Assembly (NCBI GenBank): GCA_029261875.1
Contig: JAJDAL010000059.1
Coordinates: 1 to 64,000, forward strand
Direction: 5' to 3'
DNA from: Deltaproteobacteria bacterium
Lineage (GTDB): Bacteria; Myxococcota_A; UBA9160; JAJDAL01
DNA: 64,000 nucleotides
The notes below the pieces were generated by a model. The model made no database searches, was not told the DNA's origin, and worked only from the letters and a program-made list of their open reading frames with translations. A program made the position numbers and the translations under genes. Positions within the stretch are counted from its first letter, which is position 1. Each line of letters starts with the position of its first letter. Shown here one piece after another: positions 44,197-53,210 of the stretch.

Positions 44197-44661
44197 TCAG
44201 TACCCGCCGGAGAGCTTTCGATGGTCCCAACTCATGATCTTGTCGGGCTTGATGAAGACCGCCGTTCGCTTCGCGGCCAATTGTTTCGCCGCGCCTTCGA
44301 GCGCATCGCCTTCGAGTCCCGGTTGGTATTTCTTCATCACCTCGCGCGCGACACCGGTGACGGCCGCCGGGTCCGCATCGAGCTCCGCGGTGCCGTTGAT
44401 CGATACGCCGCGCAATTCGCCGTAGGAGTCTCCGGTTTCAACCAAAACCGCGACGCGCGGATCGCGTTCGAGGTTTCGGATCTTCTGGGATTTTTGATAG
44501 GTCTCGAAGGCGATCCGACCGTCGACCAACGCGTACCAGAGCGTCGTCAGGTGAACGGAACCGTCCCGATTCAGCGTCCCCACTTGGAGGGATTTCTGCT
44601 CCGCTACGAAAGTCTCGCGTTCGGCGTCGGTCATTCGAATCTTGTCGCGTCGGTTTGCCAT
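44197..44661 (-). CDS. Pyridoxamine 5'-phosphate oxidase-like, probable F420-dependent (FDOR-B) protein
   Basis: Split beta-barrel flavin-type protein of 154 residues. The pattern VAEQKSLQVGTLNRDGSVHLTTLWYALVDGRIAFETYQKSQKIRNLERDPRVAVLVETGDSYGELRGVSINGTAEL and IKPDKIMSWDHRKLSGGY is characteristic of the PPOX class F420-dependent family. It may use F420 rather than FMN; this cannot be told by eye. The ATG at 44661 has only a weak ribosome-binding site. It lies 60 bases downstream of the fusion exporter in the same direction. Confidence 0.86.
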   Translation of the reverse strand: MANRRDKIRMTDAERETFVAEQKSLQVGTLNRDGSVHLTTLWYALVDGRIAFETYQKSQKIRNLERDPRVAVLVETGDSYGELRGVSINGTAELDADPAAVTGVAREVMKKYQPGLEGDALEGAAKQLAAKRTAVFIKPDKIMSWDHRKLSGGY

Positions 44662-44721
44662 CCGGACATTTCACACCGGGCTGCGGTCTCCGGCAAGGGG
44701 TGTGGGTCAGAAATTCCCGGG

Positions 44722-47700
44722 TCAGGAGCGGAAGGCGGCCTCGAGGGTTTCCAACACCCGCGCTTCCTCACGCGAAATGGCCCCGAGCCCCATGAATCCA
44801 CCCGCCGCTTCCGCAACGTCGCGCGCGCGGCCCACGATCGCTTCCCGCAAGCGCGCCCGTCCCTCGACCGAGAGTTCTTCGCAGATGGCCGCGATGAACT
44901 CCGCCCAGGCTGCGAGCATCTCGGTGTCCGGCCGCTCATCGAGCCATACGCGAAGCAATCCATGGCTCGGGCTCCCGGCCACGATGCCGCTGGCTTCGGC
45001 ACCGGCCAATACCGCGCGCTGCTCGTTCTCGTCCATTCGACCGTCGGCCCAGGCCACTTCTACCAGCGGGATCAATGTCAGCGCCGCTAACGTATCCGGC
45101 CGAATCCCGAGGCCCGACAATCGATTCGAAACTTGCGACCCCGCGGCGCGATCGTCGCCCGCGCGACCCACCAGCTGCGCGCGATAGGCATCGGCCTTCT
45201 TGCGGAAGAACGCGTCATCGAGTGTGCGCCCGCGGCGCGCCAGACTTTCTTCGAATGCGGCGCGCCGCTCGCGGTGAGATTCGGCATCGAGGACCCGGCG
45301 CTTGCCCGCGGCGGCAACATGGTGAGCGAGAGACTCGCTCAAGTTCGAATACACGACCGCAGCCACACGTGGATTGCGACGCCCGAGATGGGTGATGGAT
45401 TTCTGTGTAAAACGCAGCAAACGCGTGTCTTCGACCACGTCGACGTCCGCCGTGCGCTGCGCGTGAAACAAACCGACTTCGCCGAGGATGCTGCCGCGCC
45501 CATGGGTGGCGAACTGGCGCGTCACGCCGTCCTGTTCGATGGAGACCTGACAACGGCCACTGATCACCACGTACATCGAGTCGCCCGGTTCCCCCATGTT
45601 GAAGAGTCGCTCGCCGGCGGGGACATCCAGAAACCTTCCCGTCAGAGCGACCAGGCGCGCCTGGGCGCGCGTCAAACCGTGAAAGAGCGTGATGGTCTTC
45701 TGCGGGTTGGGTCCCAGGTCGATCGTGAGAAAGTCCCACAACGTCGCAATCCGCAAGCGCGCGCACAGAGCGGGAGTCAACGTGAAGTCCGTGAGCCACG
45801 CAAACCCCAGCGCGAAGGCCGCCATGGCACCGAGCTGACCCTGGGTCTCGATCTCACTGAACTGCAGGGTGGAGAACCCAAGACACAGGGCCGCCGTCGT
45901 ATAGGTCACCGGACGGCCCACGGATTGTAGGGCCATCACGGTCGCCCGACGCTCGTCCCCGGTGCGCTTGGCGTCTTGAATGAAGCGGGCGAAGTAATGG
46001 ATCGTGTCGTCGACCGCGATCCCAAGAACCATCGGGGCCACGAGACTGGTCCCGGGGCTCAGCAAGACCCCCGTAATCCCCAGCGCGCCGAAGTAGACCG
46101 CCACCGGCAGAACGTTGGGGATCAACGCAATCACTCCGATTCGGAACGAAACGAAAAGCGCCGCGAGGATGATGTAGATGATCCCGAGCGCTGCGAGGAC
46201 GGAAACCGCTTGCCCTCGAATGATGTCGTCGAGCGCGCGATTGAACACCACCGACGTCCCGGTCACGGTCCCGCGCAACTGGTTGGGCAAGGTGGCCAAG
46301 CGCTTTTCGATGCGCTCGGTCAGCTCCGCGACTTCCGCGGAATCGATGGCCGTCGAGCGTACGCGAATGCTCGAAATCTGATACGTCCCATCGACGAATC
46401 GGTCGAGCTCGTCTCCGCCGGCGAAGAACAGGAGCTGGTTGGTCAGGCGCCGCGTGTCGGGAATCACGAAGGCCTCGGAGGCATTGTTGTAGAATCCGCG
46501 GTGCACCAATTTCACGTAGTCCGCGAGAGACGTGGTCCCTCCGATCTCCGGTTGCGCTTCGAGCCAACGCTGCAGGGATTCCATGGCGCGCAGATTCTCG
46601 GGCTCTTTGAAGCCGTCCGTCACATCCGTTTCCAGCACGACGAAGAACAAATTCGCGCCTTTCAGATGGGTGTTGATGGCTTCGAAGTCCACCCGCACGC
46701 GGGCGTCTTTGCGAAACTTGCTGACCTGCTGGGTTCCGATCTTCATTTCCGAAACGCCGAACAACGCCAATCCGAAAATCGCGATCGAAGCGGCGAAAAC
46801 GACCCCCCGGTGGTCGAAGTCGAAGCGGCCGATTCGTTCGGCGATGCGGTCGAAGCGGATCCAGCCGCGCCCACCGGAATCCGATTCCACCATTTTCCCG
46901 GGACGGGCAAAGATCACGAGCGCAGCCGGGGCGAAAGTGAGCGCCGCCACCACACTGCACGCGACACCGATCACGGCCAGCAGTCCGAATTCGCGCACGG
47001 CCCCCAACGGACTCAAGCCCAGGGAAGCGAAACCCGCTGCCGTGGTCAGGCCCGTGAGCGACACCGGGAGTGAAACCCGCCCGAGGACTTCCTTCACCAG
47101 CGCCGCACCGCGGGCGCGCGTCCCCTCGCGCAACAGCGCGTCGTACTCGGCCACGACGTGAACCGAGTACGAGAGACCGAGCGTCGTGAGCAAGGGTGGA
47201 ATCAAGACGGTGACGGCGTTCAGGTCGTACCCGAGCAGCATGACCAGTCCAAAAGTCCAAACCACGCCCACGACGATCGTCAGCGCGGGAATCACGACAC
47301 CCCGCACACTTCGAAACGAAATCAACAGAACCAGCGAGATCGCCGCCAATGCGTAGAGGGGCAAGGTGACGGTTTCACCGAGCAGGATCCGGGCGGAAAC
47401 CGCGCGGATGTGGGGCCCGCCGGTGATCCACGCCTCCGCGTCGCCGCGCTCGGCGGCCACGATCTCCGAAATCCGGTCGTCGATCCCCGACGATTGGTAT
47501 TCGCCGTGGGACATGTCGAGGAAATAGACCACCAACGCCGTGGTTCGGGCGTCGCGCGAAACCAGCTGACCCGCATACATGGGGTTGGCCATCACGTCTC
47601 GCCGTAGACTCTCGAGTTCCGCGGACCCGCTGGGCACCTCGTCCATGAAGGGCCCGATCACCAGGTCGTCGTCCACGCCGCGAACGTTGACCGCGTTCGT

Positions 47701-48030
47701 AATCGACAAGACGTGATGAACCCCGTCAACGGCCTCGAGCGCGCGGGTCATCCGCGATACGCGCTGGAGGCTCTCCACGCTAAAGACCGATTCGCTGCGC
47801 AGCGCGACGACCAGGGTCTCGTCGGTACCGAACAGACGCCGAATCTTGTCGTAGTAAGCCCTGGATTCGTCTTCTTCGGGCAGCAGGCGCTCGGCGGACG
47901 GATCGATGTGGAGCTGAACTTCCCCGGTTCGCAGGTCGACAACCTGGGAGACCGCGGCCGCGACGCAAGCCAGTGCGATGCCCAGGGTCAGGACCGCGTT
48001 GCGGGGGATCCAGTGGATCAGGCGGTCCAC
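44722..48030 (-). CDS. RND/MMPL exporter fused to a cyclic-nucleotide-binding domain and a TerB-like domain
   Basis: Protein of 1102 residues with an unusual architecture. Residues 1-765 are a two-halved MMPL/RND permease: long periplasmic loops, LGLSYSVHVVAEYDALL, and LGIAVDDTIHYFARFIQDAKR as TM motifs. Residues about 783-895 are a cyclic-nucleotide-binding domain: LDVPAGERLFNMGEPGDSMYVVISGRCQVS, then phosphate-binding cassette GSILGEVGLFHAQRTADVDVVED with the R-T-A element that usually holds the cyclic phosphate. Residues 975-1102 resemble TerB: EVAWADGRMDENEQ and a helical bundle. It starts at a GTG directly after the stop of the LolA-like gene. A cytoplasmic regulatory tail on a lipid exporter is inferred. 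Confidence 0.82.
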   Translation of the reverse strand: MDRLIHWIPRNAVLTLGIALACVAAAVSQVVDLRTGEVQLHIDPSAERLLPEEDESRAYYDKIRRLFGTDETLVVALRSESVFSVESLQRVSRMTRALEAVDGVHHVLSITNAVNVRGVDDDLVIGPFMDEVPSGSAELESLRRDVMANPMYAGQLVSRDARTTALVVYFLDMSHGEYQSSGIDDRISEIVAAERGDAEAWITGGPHIRAVSARILLGETVTLPLYALAAISLVLLISFRSVRGVVIPALTIVVGVVWTFGLVMLLGYDLNAVTVLIPPLLTTLGLSYSVHVVAEYDALLREGTRARGAALVKEVLGRVSLPVSLTGLTTAAGFASLGLSPLGAVREFGLLAVIGVACSVVAALTFAPAALVIFARPGKMVESDSGGRGWIRFDRIAERIGRFDFDHRGVVFAASIAIFGLALFGVSEMKIGTQQVSKFRKDARVRVDFEAINTHLKGANLFFVVLETDVTDGFKEPENLRAMESLQRWLEAQPEIGGTTSLADYVKLVHRGFYNNASEAFVIPDTRRLTNQLLFFAGGDELDRFVDGTYQISSIRVRSTAIDSAEVAELTERIEKRLATLPNQLRGTVTGTSVVFNRALDDIIRGQAVSVLAALGIIYIILAALFVSFRIGVIALIPNVLPVAVYFGALGITGVLLSPGTSLVAPMVLGIAVDDTIHYFARFIQDAKRTGDERRATVMALQSVGRPVTYTTAALCLGFSTLQFSEIETQGQLGAMAAFALGFAWLTDFTLTPALCARLRIATLWDFLTIDLGPNPQKTITLFHGLTRAQARLVALTGRFLDVPAGERLFNMGEPGDSMYVVISGRCQVSIEQDGVTRQFATHGRGSILGEVGLFHAQRTADVDVVEDTRLLRFTQKSITHLGRRNPRVAAVVYSNLSESLAHHVAAAGKRRVLDAESHRERRAAFEESLARRGRTLDDAFFRKKADAYRAQLVGRAGDDRAAGSQVSNRLSGLGIRPDTLAALTLIPLVEVAWADGRMDENEQRAVLAGAEASGIVAGSPSHGLLRVWLDERPDTEMLAAWAEFIAAICEELSVEGRARLREAIVGRARDVAEAAGGFMGLGAISREEARVLETLEAAFRS

Positions 48031-48870
48031 CTAGCGAACCTGTGTACGCTCCAAGCTGCTCGAAGTAAACAGCCGGTTCGACACGTCGGCGCCGAGCTCG
48101 ATGTCCTCGATCAAGAGGTCCGTAGCGGTCTGGTCCTTCTTGTCTTCCATCCGAAGCTTCAGCGGAATCCGGACGCCTTTTTCCTCGTGCACCGAATCGC
48201 GGTCCGCGGTCAACACCTTGCGCAATCGCGTATCACTCTCCCACATCTCACTCTTGAGGGGAATGCAGCGCTCTTTCTCCACGTAGGAGACGACGCGCTG
48301 GTAGGCAGAGCCCACATCCTCCGCGGGATAATGCGCCACGACGTCGACCGCGACGTCGTCCAGCGTGGCATCGTCCAGCTTTTCCGAACGCCCCCCGACG
48401 GCCATGCCCTGGATACGCGTGAAGTCTTCGTAGGTGAAGTCACTTCCAAACAGCGATCCCGCCATCATGTGGGAGGTCACGCGTTTGACCTTCCGCAGAT
48501 CCGGCAGGTAGACGAACATGTCGGTTCGCGAATCCTTTTCGATCAACAGCAAACCCGCGCCCTTGAGATCCGCGGGTTCGAAAATCTTGATCAAGGCCTT
48601 CGAGTTCCCATCTTCGCCACGCTTCCACCAGAGCTTGCCCTGAATGGTGCGCGCTTGACCGAGACGGTCGGTGGGACGGAATTGAACGCGCTGGATGCTC
48701 GAATCCACCGGAAAGTTCTTCTGAACGCATTCGCGCACGGCTTCCGCGCCGGCCGCGTTGTCCCCGGGCACGGCATCCACCGCTCGGGATTCTCCGGCAG
48801 CGAACGCCAGACCGACCCCGGCAAAAAGCGCAAATGAACTTCGAAACCACCGCCAATTCAGGCGAATCAT
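48031..48870 (-). CDS. Outer-membrane lipoprotein-sorting (LolA-like) protein partner of the RND exporter
   Basis: Exported protein of 279 residues; signal peptide ends SRA. The core resembles the LolA/LolB-like outer-membrane lipoprotein-sorting family: IQRVQFRPTDRLGQARTIQGKLWWKRG, LIKIFEPADLKGAGLLLIEKD, DMFVYLPDLRKVKRVTSHMMAGSLFGSDFTYEDF. These proteins are often encoded beside MMPL exporters in lipid-trafficking loci, where they may carry a lipid across the periplasm. Its TAG is immediately followed by the GTG of the fusion exporter, so the two are translationally coupled. GGGGGAT precedes the ATG. Confidence 0.85.
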   Translation of the reverse strand: MIRLNWRWFRSSFALFAGVGLAFAAGESRAVDAVPGDNAAGAEAVRECVQKNFPVDSSIQRVQFRPTDRLGQARTIQGKLWWKRGEDGNSKALIKIFEPADLKGAGLLLIEKDSRTDMFVYLPDLRKVKRVTSHMMAGSLFGSDFTYEDFTRIQGMAVGGRSEKLDDATLDDVAVDVVAHYPAEDVGSAYQRVVSYVEKERCIPLKSEMWESDTRLRKVLTADRDSVHEEKGVRIPLKLRMEDKKDQTATDLLIEDIELGADVSNRLFTSSSLERTQVR

Positions 48871-48911
48871 CGCAAATCCCCCGTCCCCGCCATCTCCCTT
48901 ATCATAGACCC

Positions 48912-50375
48912 ATGAAGCACTTCACAACCCCCTCGAGGCGGATTCTCACCGGCCTCGTCGCAATCGCTCTGCTGACCCTCGCCGGCGGGATGCTAGCGAT
49001 CTCTGCGGCGGCTGCGGACCAGGCAATTCTGGGCCGCGGACTGTTGGTAAAAGACCCTGTGGTGGACGATGCCACGCGCCGCAAGCTGATCGCGAGCGCA
49101 CGCGAATCCGACAGCCCGGACGTCATCGAAGGCGACCCGACCCTCCAGGGGGGTGGCGGCGGCGCGTTGCTGTCCATCGACCTCCGGGGCGACACGCCCA
49201 GCCGCCAGAGCTTTCCCCTTCCGCAGGGACTCTCCTCCCGCGGCAAGCCCTTCTGGGAAGCCACGCGCACGGACGGATTTCGCTACCGGGATCCCAAAGG
49301 GGAGAACGGTCCCGTGCGGTCGCTCGTGGTGCGAAAGAACCGCAACGCATTCCTCTTGAAGGCGACGATCCTCGGTCGCAACGGTCCGGTCGAACTCGCT
49401 CCACCGAACCTGGGCAACGAAGCCTTTTTGACATTGCAGCTTACGGGCGGCGATCGCCTTTGCGTTCAGTTCGGGGCCGAATCCACCGCAACGCGCAACG
49501 ACGCGCAAGTATGGCGCCTCGCGAAAGTCGTCGACGAAGGTTGCCCGAGCGGAGAGTCCGGCGAGTTGCTCGCCCTCGCCTACAACGTGGCGGGTCTGCC
49601 CGATATCCTTTCGGGTTCCAATCCGGCGGTGAATACGGAACTCATCAGTCCCCTGCTCAACGCCTACGATTTGGTCCTGGTGCAGGAGAGTTGGCAAACC
49701 CCGGATCCCAATCCCCTGGCTCCCCTGCGCCTCTATCACGAGATCCTCGCCGCCGATGCCCTTCACCCCTTCCAATCCGTGTCCGCGCCGATTCCCCTCG
49801 GCAACGACCCGCGGCGGCCTTCGGCGCAACTCAGCGATGGACTCAATCGCTTCAGCCGCTTTCCCTTCGAAGACGTCCTGCGCGAAGCCTGGGAAGATTG
49901 CGACAACAGCTCCGCGGATTGTCTCGCCCTCAAGGGCTTCAGCATGGCGCGCACGACCCTGGCCCCCGGAGTCAGCGTCGATGTCTACAATCTCCACATG
50001 GAAGCCGGTGGCACCGAAAACGACGAGCAATTGCGAGAAGACGGTGTGACCCAGATGGTCGAATTCATCAACACCCATTCCGTCGGTCGGGCCATTCTAT
50101 TCGGCGGAGACTTCAATCTACACACGGACGAAGAACCGGATTCGACGACCTTCAACCGCCTGCTGTCCGAAGGCGGCCTGACGGACGTTTGCGCCGCCTT
50201 GGCTTGTCCAGAGCCCGGACGCATCGACAAGATGCTCTTCCGGAGCAACGCTCAAATCACCATCACACCGCTATCGTGGAACTTCGAAACCGACGTCTTC
50301 ATTCGCGACGATTTGGAACCTTTGAGCGACCACGATCCCCTGGCGGTTCGCTTCCGTTGGACGCGTACGCCCTAG
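48912..50375 (+). CDS. Secreted endonuclease/exonuclease/phosphatase (EEP)-family protein, sphingomyelinase-like
   Basis: Exported protein of 487 residues (signal peptide ends SAAAADQ). The first half is an unknown beta-rich domain (to about residue 215). The second half is EEP-like: LLALAYNVAGLPDI, LNAYDLVLVQESW (metal-binding Glu), VDVYNLHMEAGG, ILFGGDFNLHTDE (catalytic Asp/Asn) and LSDHDPLAVRF (catalytic Asp-His). This order matches the DNase I/neutral sphingomyelinase fold. Its stop overlaps that of the convergent ACT-like gene by four bases. It is divergent from the LolA-like gene, 41 bases apart. Substrate likely a nucleic acid or phospholipid. Confidence 0.82.
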   Translation: MKHFTTPSRRILTGLVAIALLTLAGGMLAISAAAADQAILGRGLLVKDPVVDDATRRKLIASARESDSPDVIEGDPTLQGGGGGALLSIDLRGDTPSRQSFPLPQGLSSRGKPFWEATRTDGFRYRDPKGENGPVRSLVVRKNRNAFLLKATILGRNGPVELAPPNLGNEAFLTLQLTGGDRLCVQFGAESTATRNDAQVWRLAKVVDEGCPSGESGELLALAYNVAGLPDILSGSNPAVNTELISPLLNAYDLVLVQESWQTPDPNPLAPLRLYHEILAADALHPFQSVSAPIPLGNDPRRPSAQLSDGLNRFSRFPFEDVLREAWEDCDNSSADCLALKGFSMARTTLAPGVSVDVYNLHMEAGGTENDEQLREDGVTQMVEFINTHSVGRAILFGGDFNLHTDEEPDSTTFNRLLSEGGLTDVCAALACPEPGRIDKMLFRSNAQITITPLSWNFETDVFIRDDLEPLSDHDPLAVRFRWTRTP

Positions 50376-50962
50376 ATCTTTCCGAGACGCTTCAATCCGC
50401 GATCGAGGGCGCGGCGCTGGCGCAGACTCGGCACGGCGTCGCCGCGATCCTTGAGTCCCAGGTGGTGAAACGCGCAATCGTCTTGGGTTTCGAGAATCAT
50501 CTCGACCGCCAACAGCCCGGCCGACGCCGCACAGCCGAGAACGGCCGCAAGTAGACCCACTGCGTCCCAGGCATCGACTTCGAGTTCCAGGCAACCGCCG
50601 AAGGACTTGGATTCGCGGAGTTCACAATCCAGGAGTGCGGGTTCGACGACGGGCGGGCGTACCTTCGAGTAGATGGCGCGCACGAGCCCCTCGGGTCCCG
50701 CCGAATCGGCCAGGCTCTGCTCCACTTCGAGCTGAACCGTCCACTGGTCGGAATCGATTCGACGTGCGTAGCCGTTCTGCAGACTCACTCCCCGCGCCGC
50801 AAAGTCGCGCGACAGATTCACGCTCCAATCCGCAGGCAGTGGCCCCGTCAGCTTCATGTCGCTCCGGCGGCCGCCGAGCGATTCCGTGCTGATGACGAGT
50901 GAGGATGCTTCGGCATCCCCGGCATGAGCGAAGACCGGGTGGATGTAGCGCGTCATGGACAT
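50372..50962 (-). CDS. Possible ACT-domain protein
   Basis: Cytoplasmic protein of 196 residues. The C-terminal stretch DAVGLLAAVLGCAASAGLLAVEMILETQDDCAFHHLGLKDRGDAVPSLRQRRALDRGLKRL resembles ACT domains (GLLAAVLGxxxxxGLxxxxxxxxTxxD). The N-terminal half may be a second degenerate ACT-like unit. ACT domains usually bind amino acids and regulate metabolism; no catalytic partner is nearby. AAGGGAG is six bases before the ATG at 50962. Assignment is tentative. Confidence 0.5.
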   Translation of the reverse strand: MSMTRYIHPVFAHAGDAEASSLVISTESLGGRRSDMKLTGPLPADWSVNLSRDFAARGVSLQNGYARRIDSDQWTVQLEVEQSLADSAGPEGLVRAIYSKVRPPVVEPALLDCELRESKSFGGCLELEVDAWDAVGLLAAVLGCAASAGLLAVEMILETQDDCAFHHLGLKDRGDAVPSLRQRRALDRGLKRLGKI

Positions 50963-51079
50963 CGGGAACTCCCTTACCGGGGGAGAGAGCAAATCCCGTG
51001 CCGCCTCCCAAGCGACGCGGAGTCACTCCCGACGCGGCGCTGCACAAACGGGAAGCAATCGAAATCGCGAATGAACAAC

Positions 51080-52156
51080 TCATTGGCAGAGCGACCGGTA
51101 GAGCGCGTCGAGGCGATCCATCTGAAGCGCGCGATCGAAACCCGGAACGCGAAGAGCGCGACCTTCGACGGCGCGGGCGAGTGCGCCGGCCAGGGCATCG
51201 ACATCACCATATGGCACACGTGTGTCACCCGTGAGCCACTCGGCGATCCCGCCGGAATCCCAGGCGACCACCGGAACCCCCATGGCCAGGGCCTCGAGGC
51301 CCACGATTCCGAAGGGTTCCTGCCAGCGCGGTGCCAGGATGACCGCACGCGCCGCGCGGTACAGCGACGACAAGCTTTCGTGGGACAGCCAACCCAAGAC
51401 CTCGAAACCCGCCGCCTCGAGGGATTCGCGTTGCGATCCGGTTCCCGCAAAAACCAGGGGCAACCCGACGCTCGAGCGGCGCCAGGCTTCGACCACATCG
51501 GTGACGCCTTTGGCCGATACGAGCCTTCCAACGAACAGGACGCAGGGGGGTCGATGGGCTTCGGCATCGGGAAGCAAGCCGTGTACGAACGGGGGAATGA
51601 CGTGGATCTTCTCGCCTTCGATCCCCACGTCCGAAAGCTCGCGCGCCATGTAGTGTGACAGCACGGTGATGGCCCGCATTCCAGACAGGGCATCCCGGCG
51701 TTCGACCGTCAAGCGAAGAATCCGCTGGAAGTAATCCGCATCGACGAAGCAGCCGGTGCACACTTCCGCGGAGAACGCATCCCGACACGCCCGCCCATCC
51801 CGGGTCAACTTCCCGCGCCCGGGACAGAACGCGCGATGATCTTGAACCGTCGCGATTCCGCCGCGAGCCGCAACCCAATCGAGCGCATCGGGGTTCACGA
51901 CGTTGTGCACGTGAATCAAATCCGGCGAAAACGCGTGAGCGAGTGCATCGAGCTGCGCTGCAACGGGTTTGCGCACGGGAGAATCGAGCCCCGAGACGAG
52001 CGCGAACGCGCACGGCGAGTCGATGGAAGCGTCCCGCCGCCCGCACGCCAACTTCACTTCGTAGTCCGCGTCCGCGAGGCACGAGAGAACGCCGCGAAGG
52101 TGCCAATCCGCCCCTCCGCGGTCACTCAAACGATCGGTTAGATGGAGAACCCGCAG
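51080..52156 (-). CDS. Glycosyltransferase family 4 (GT-B)
   Basis: GT-B glycosyltransferase of about 358 residues. The N-terminal domain begins LRVLHLTDRLSDRGGADWHLRGVLSCL, then LIHVHNVVNPDALDWVAARGGIATVQDHRAFCPGRGKLTRDGRACRD, and the C-terminal domain has CVLFVGRLVSAKGVTDVVEAW, LAPRWQEPFGIVGLEALAMGVPVVAWDSGGIAEWL with the E-x7-E type donor site. A cysteine-rich middle segment is unusual. No ATG, GTG or TTG lies at a sensible start; CTG at 52156, just after the previous stop (TGA at 52161-52163), fits the first beta strand, so start by reinitiation or a non-canonical codon is likely. Confidence 0.8.
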   Translation of the reverse strand: MRVLHLTDRLSDRGGADWHLRGVLSCLADADYEVKLACGRRDASIDSPCAFALVSGLDSPVRKPVAAQLDALAHAFSPDLIHVHNVVNPDALDWVAARGGIATVQDHRAFCPGRGKLTRDGRACRDAFSAEVCTGCFVDADYFQRILRLTVERRDALSGMRAITVLSHYMARELSDVGIEGEKIHVIPPFVHGLLPDAEAHRPPCVLFVGRLVSAKGVTDVVEAWRRSSVGLPLVFAGTGSQRESLEAAGFEVLGWLSHESLSSLYRAARAVILAPRWQEPFGIVGLEALAMGVPVVAWDSGGIAEWLTGDTRVPYGDVDALAGALARAVEGRALRVPGFDRALQMDRLDALYRSLCQ

Positions 52157-52160
52157 GGTG

Positions 52161-53144
52161 TCAGGACGAAAGCGGAGAGACCTGCCCTTCGAAATAACGA
52201 CGGGGGTTCTCCACGAAGATCGTATCGATGTCGCTTTCCGAAACCCCTTCGCCGCGCAATTTGGGAAGCACGTTCTCGAAGATGTGCGTGGGCGACCAGA
52301 AGGGAATCTGCTCCGGTTGCAGGACGATGCTGCCATTGAAGATCGGACGCCCGAGCCAGGACGCGCAGATCGAGTCGTGGGAAAGGCAAATGGAACGCGT
52401 GAAGCCCGCTTGGACCATGGCGAGTACGGACTTGATGCGCTCGGAATCCGGTTGGAGGGTCTCGATACCGAAACGATCGAACCCCACATAGGACCCGGCT
52501 TCGGCCAACCCGCGGTGGTAGTCGTGATCGTTGCGCCCGTCGGAATGGCCCACCAGGATCCGATGGGCGGGAACGCCCTGCGCCGTGAGAATTTCGATCT
52601 GTTCGTCACCGCAGCGGGCATCGTCCGTATGGGTGATCACCGGACACCCCACTTGCGCGGCAGCCCGTCCCGCCGCCGTCAATACCTTGCGTTCGTAGGC
52701 CGATACCTCGGGAGCGCCCGTGGCCACTTTGATGAGGCCCGCGCGAATCCCCGTATCGTCGATTCCTTCGGTCAATTCCTTCACGTAGATTTCGGTGATC
52801 TCTTCGACCGGGAGAGCGCCGAATACGTAGGTCAGGCCCTCGTTCTCCTTGTAGACCCCGGTCGTGCACACGATCTGCACTCCCGAACGTTGGGAGACTT
52901 CGGCCATGAATTCGACGTCGCGTCCCAGATCCATGGGACAGGGATCGAGAAACGTCGCAACCCCGTAGTCGCGCAACTCCTGCAGGCGATCCGTACCGCG
53001 GGCGAGGGCTTCGTCGCGCTTGAACTTGGGTGCGATCTTGTCCATCTGCCAACCCGGATAGCCCACCAGCAAGTGCTCGTGAACCAGGGTCTTGCCGAGC
53101 TCTTCGGGGCGGCAACGCCCGGTAACCGTCGGAATCCAATCCAT
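52161..53144 (-). CDS. Phosphotriesterase-family metallohydrolase (PTE/PHP-like)
   Basis: Binuclear-metal TIM-barrel hydrolase of 327 residues. All metal ligands of the phosphotriesterase family are visible: H22-x-H24 in TLVHEHLLV, bridging K139 in GLIKVATG, H172 in VITHTD, H200 in VGHSD and D257 in LSHDS. Family members hydrolyse lactones, phosphotriesters or other esters; the natural activity is probably a lactonase. The ATG at 53144 is preceded by GGAGCCC. It runs with the GT4 gene (stop at 52161) and the FemAB gene upstream (67 bases), in an apparent leftward group. Confidence 0.87.
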   Translation of the reverse strand: MDWIPTVTGRCRPEELGKTLVHEHLLVGYPGWQMDKIAPKFKRDEALARGTDRLQELRDYGVATFLDPCPMDLGRDVEFMAEVSQRSGVQIVCTTGVYKENEGLTYVFGALPVEEITEIYVKELTEGIDDTGIRAGLIKVATGAPEVSAYERKVLTAAGRAAAQVGCPVITHTDDARCGDEQIEILTAQGVPAHRILVGHSDGRNDHDYHRGLAEAGSYVGFDRFGIETLQPDSERIKSVLAMVQAGFTRSICLSHDSICASWLGRPIFNGSIVLQPEQIPFWSPTHIFENVLPKLRGEGVSESDIDTIFVENPRRYFEGQVSPLSS

Positions 53145-53210
53145 GCGGGCTCCTCCTCGGCGGCTGGAAGGGCCGCCATTATACGCATGGAACCCGGGCG
53201 GCGGCGACGA

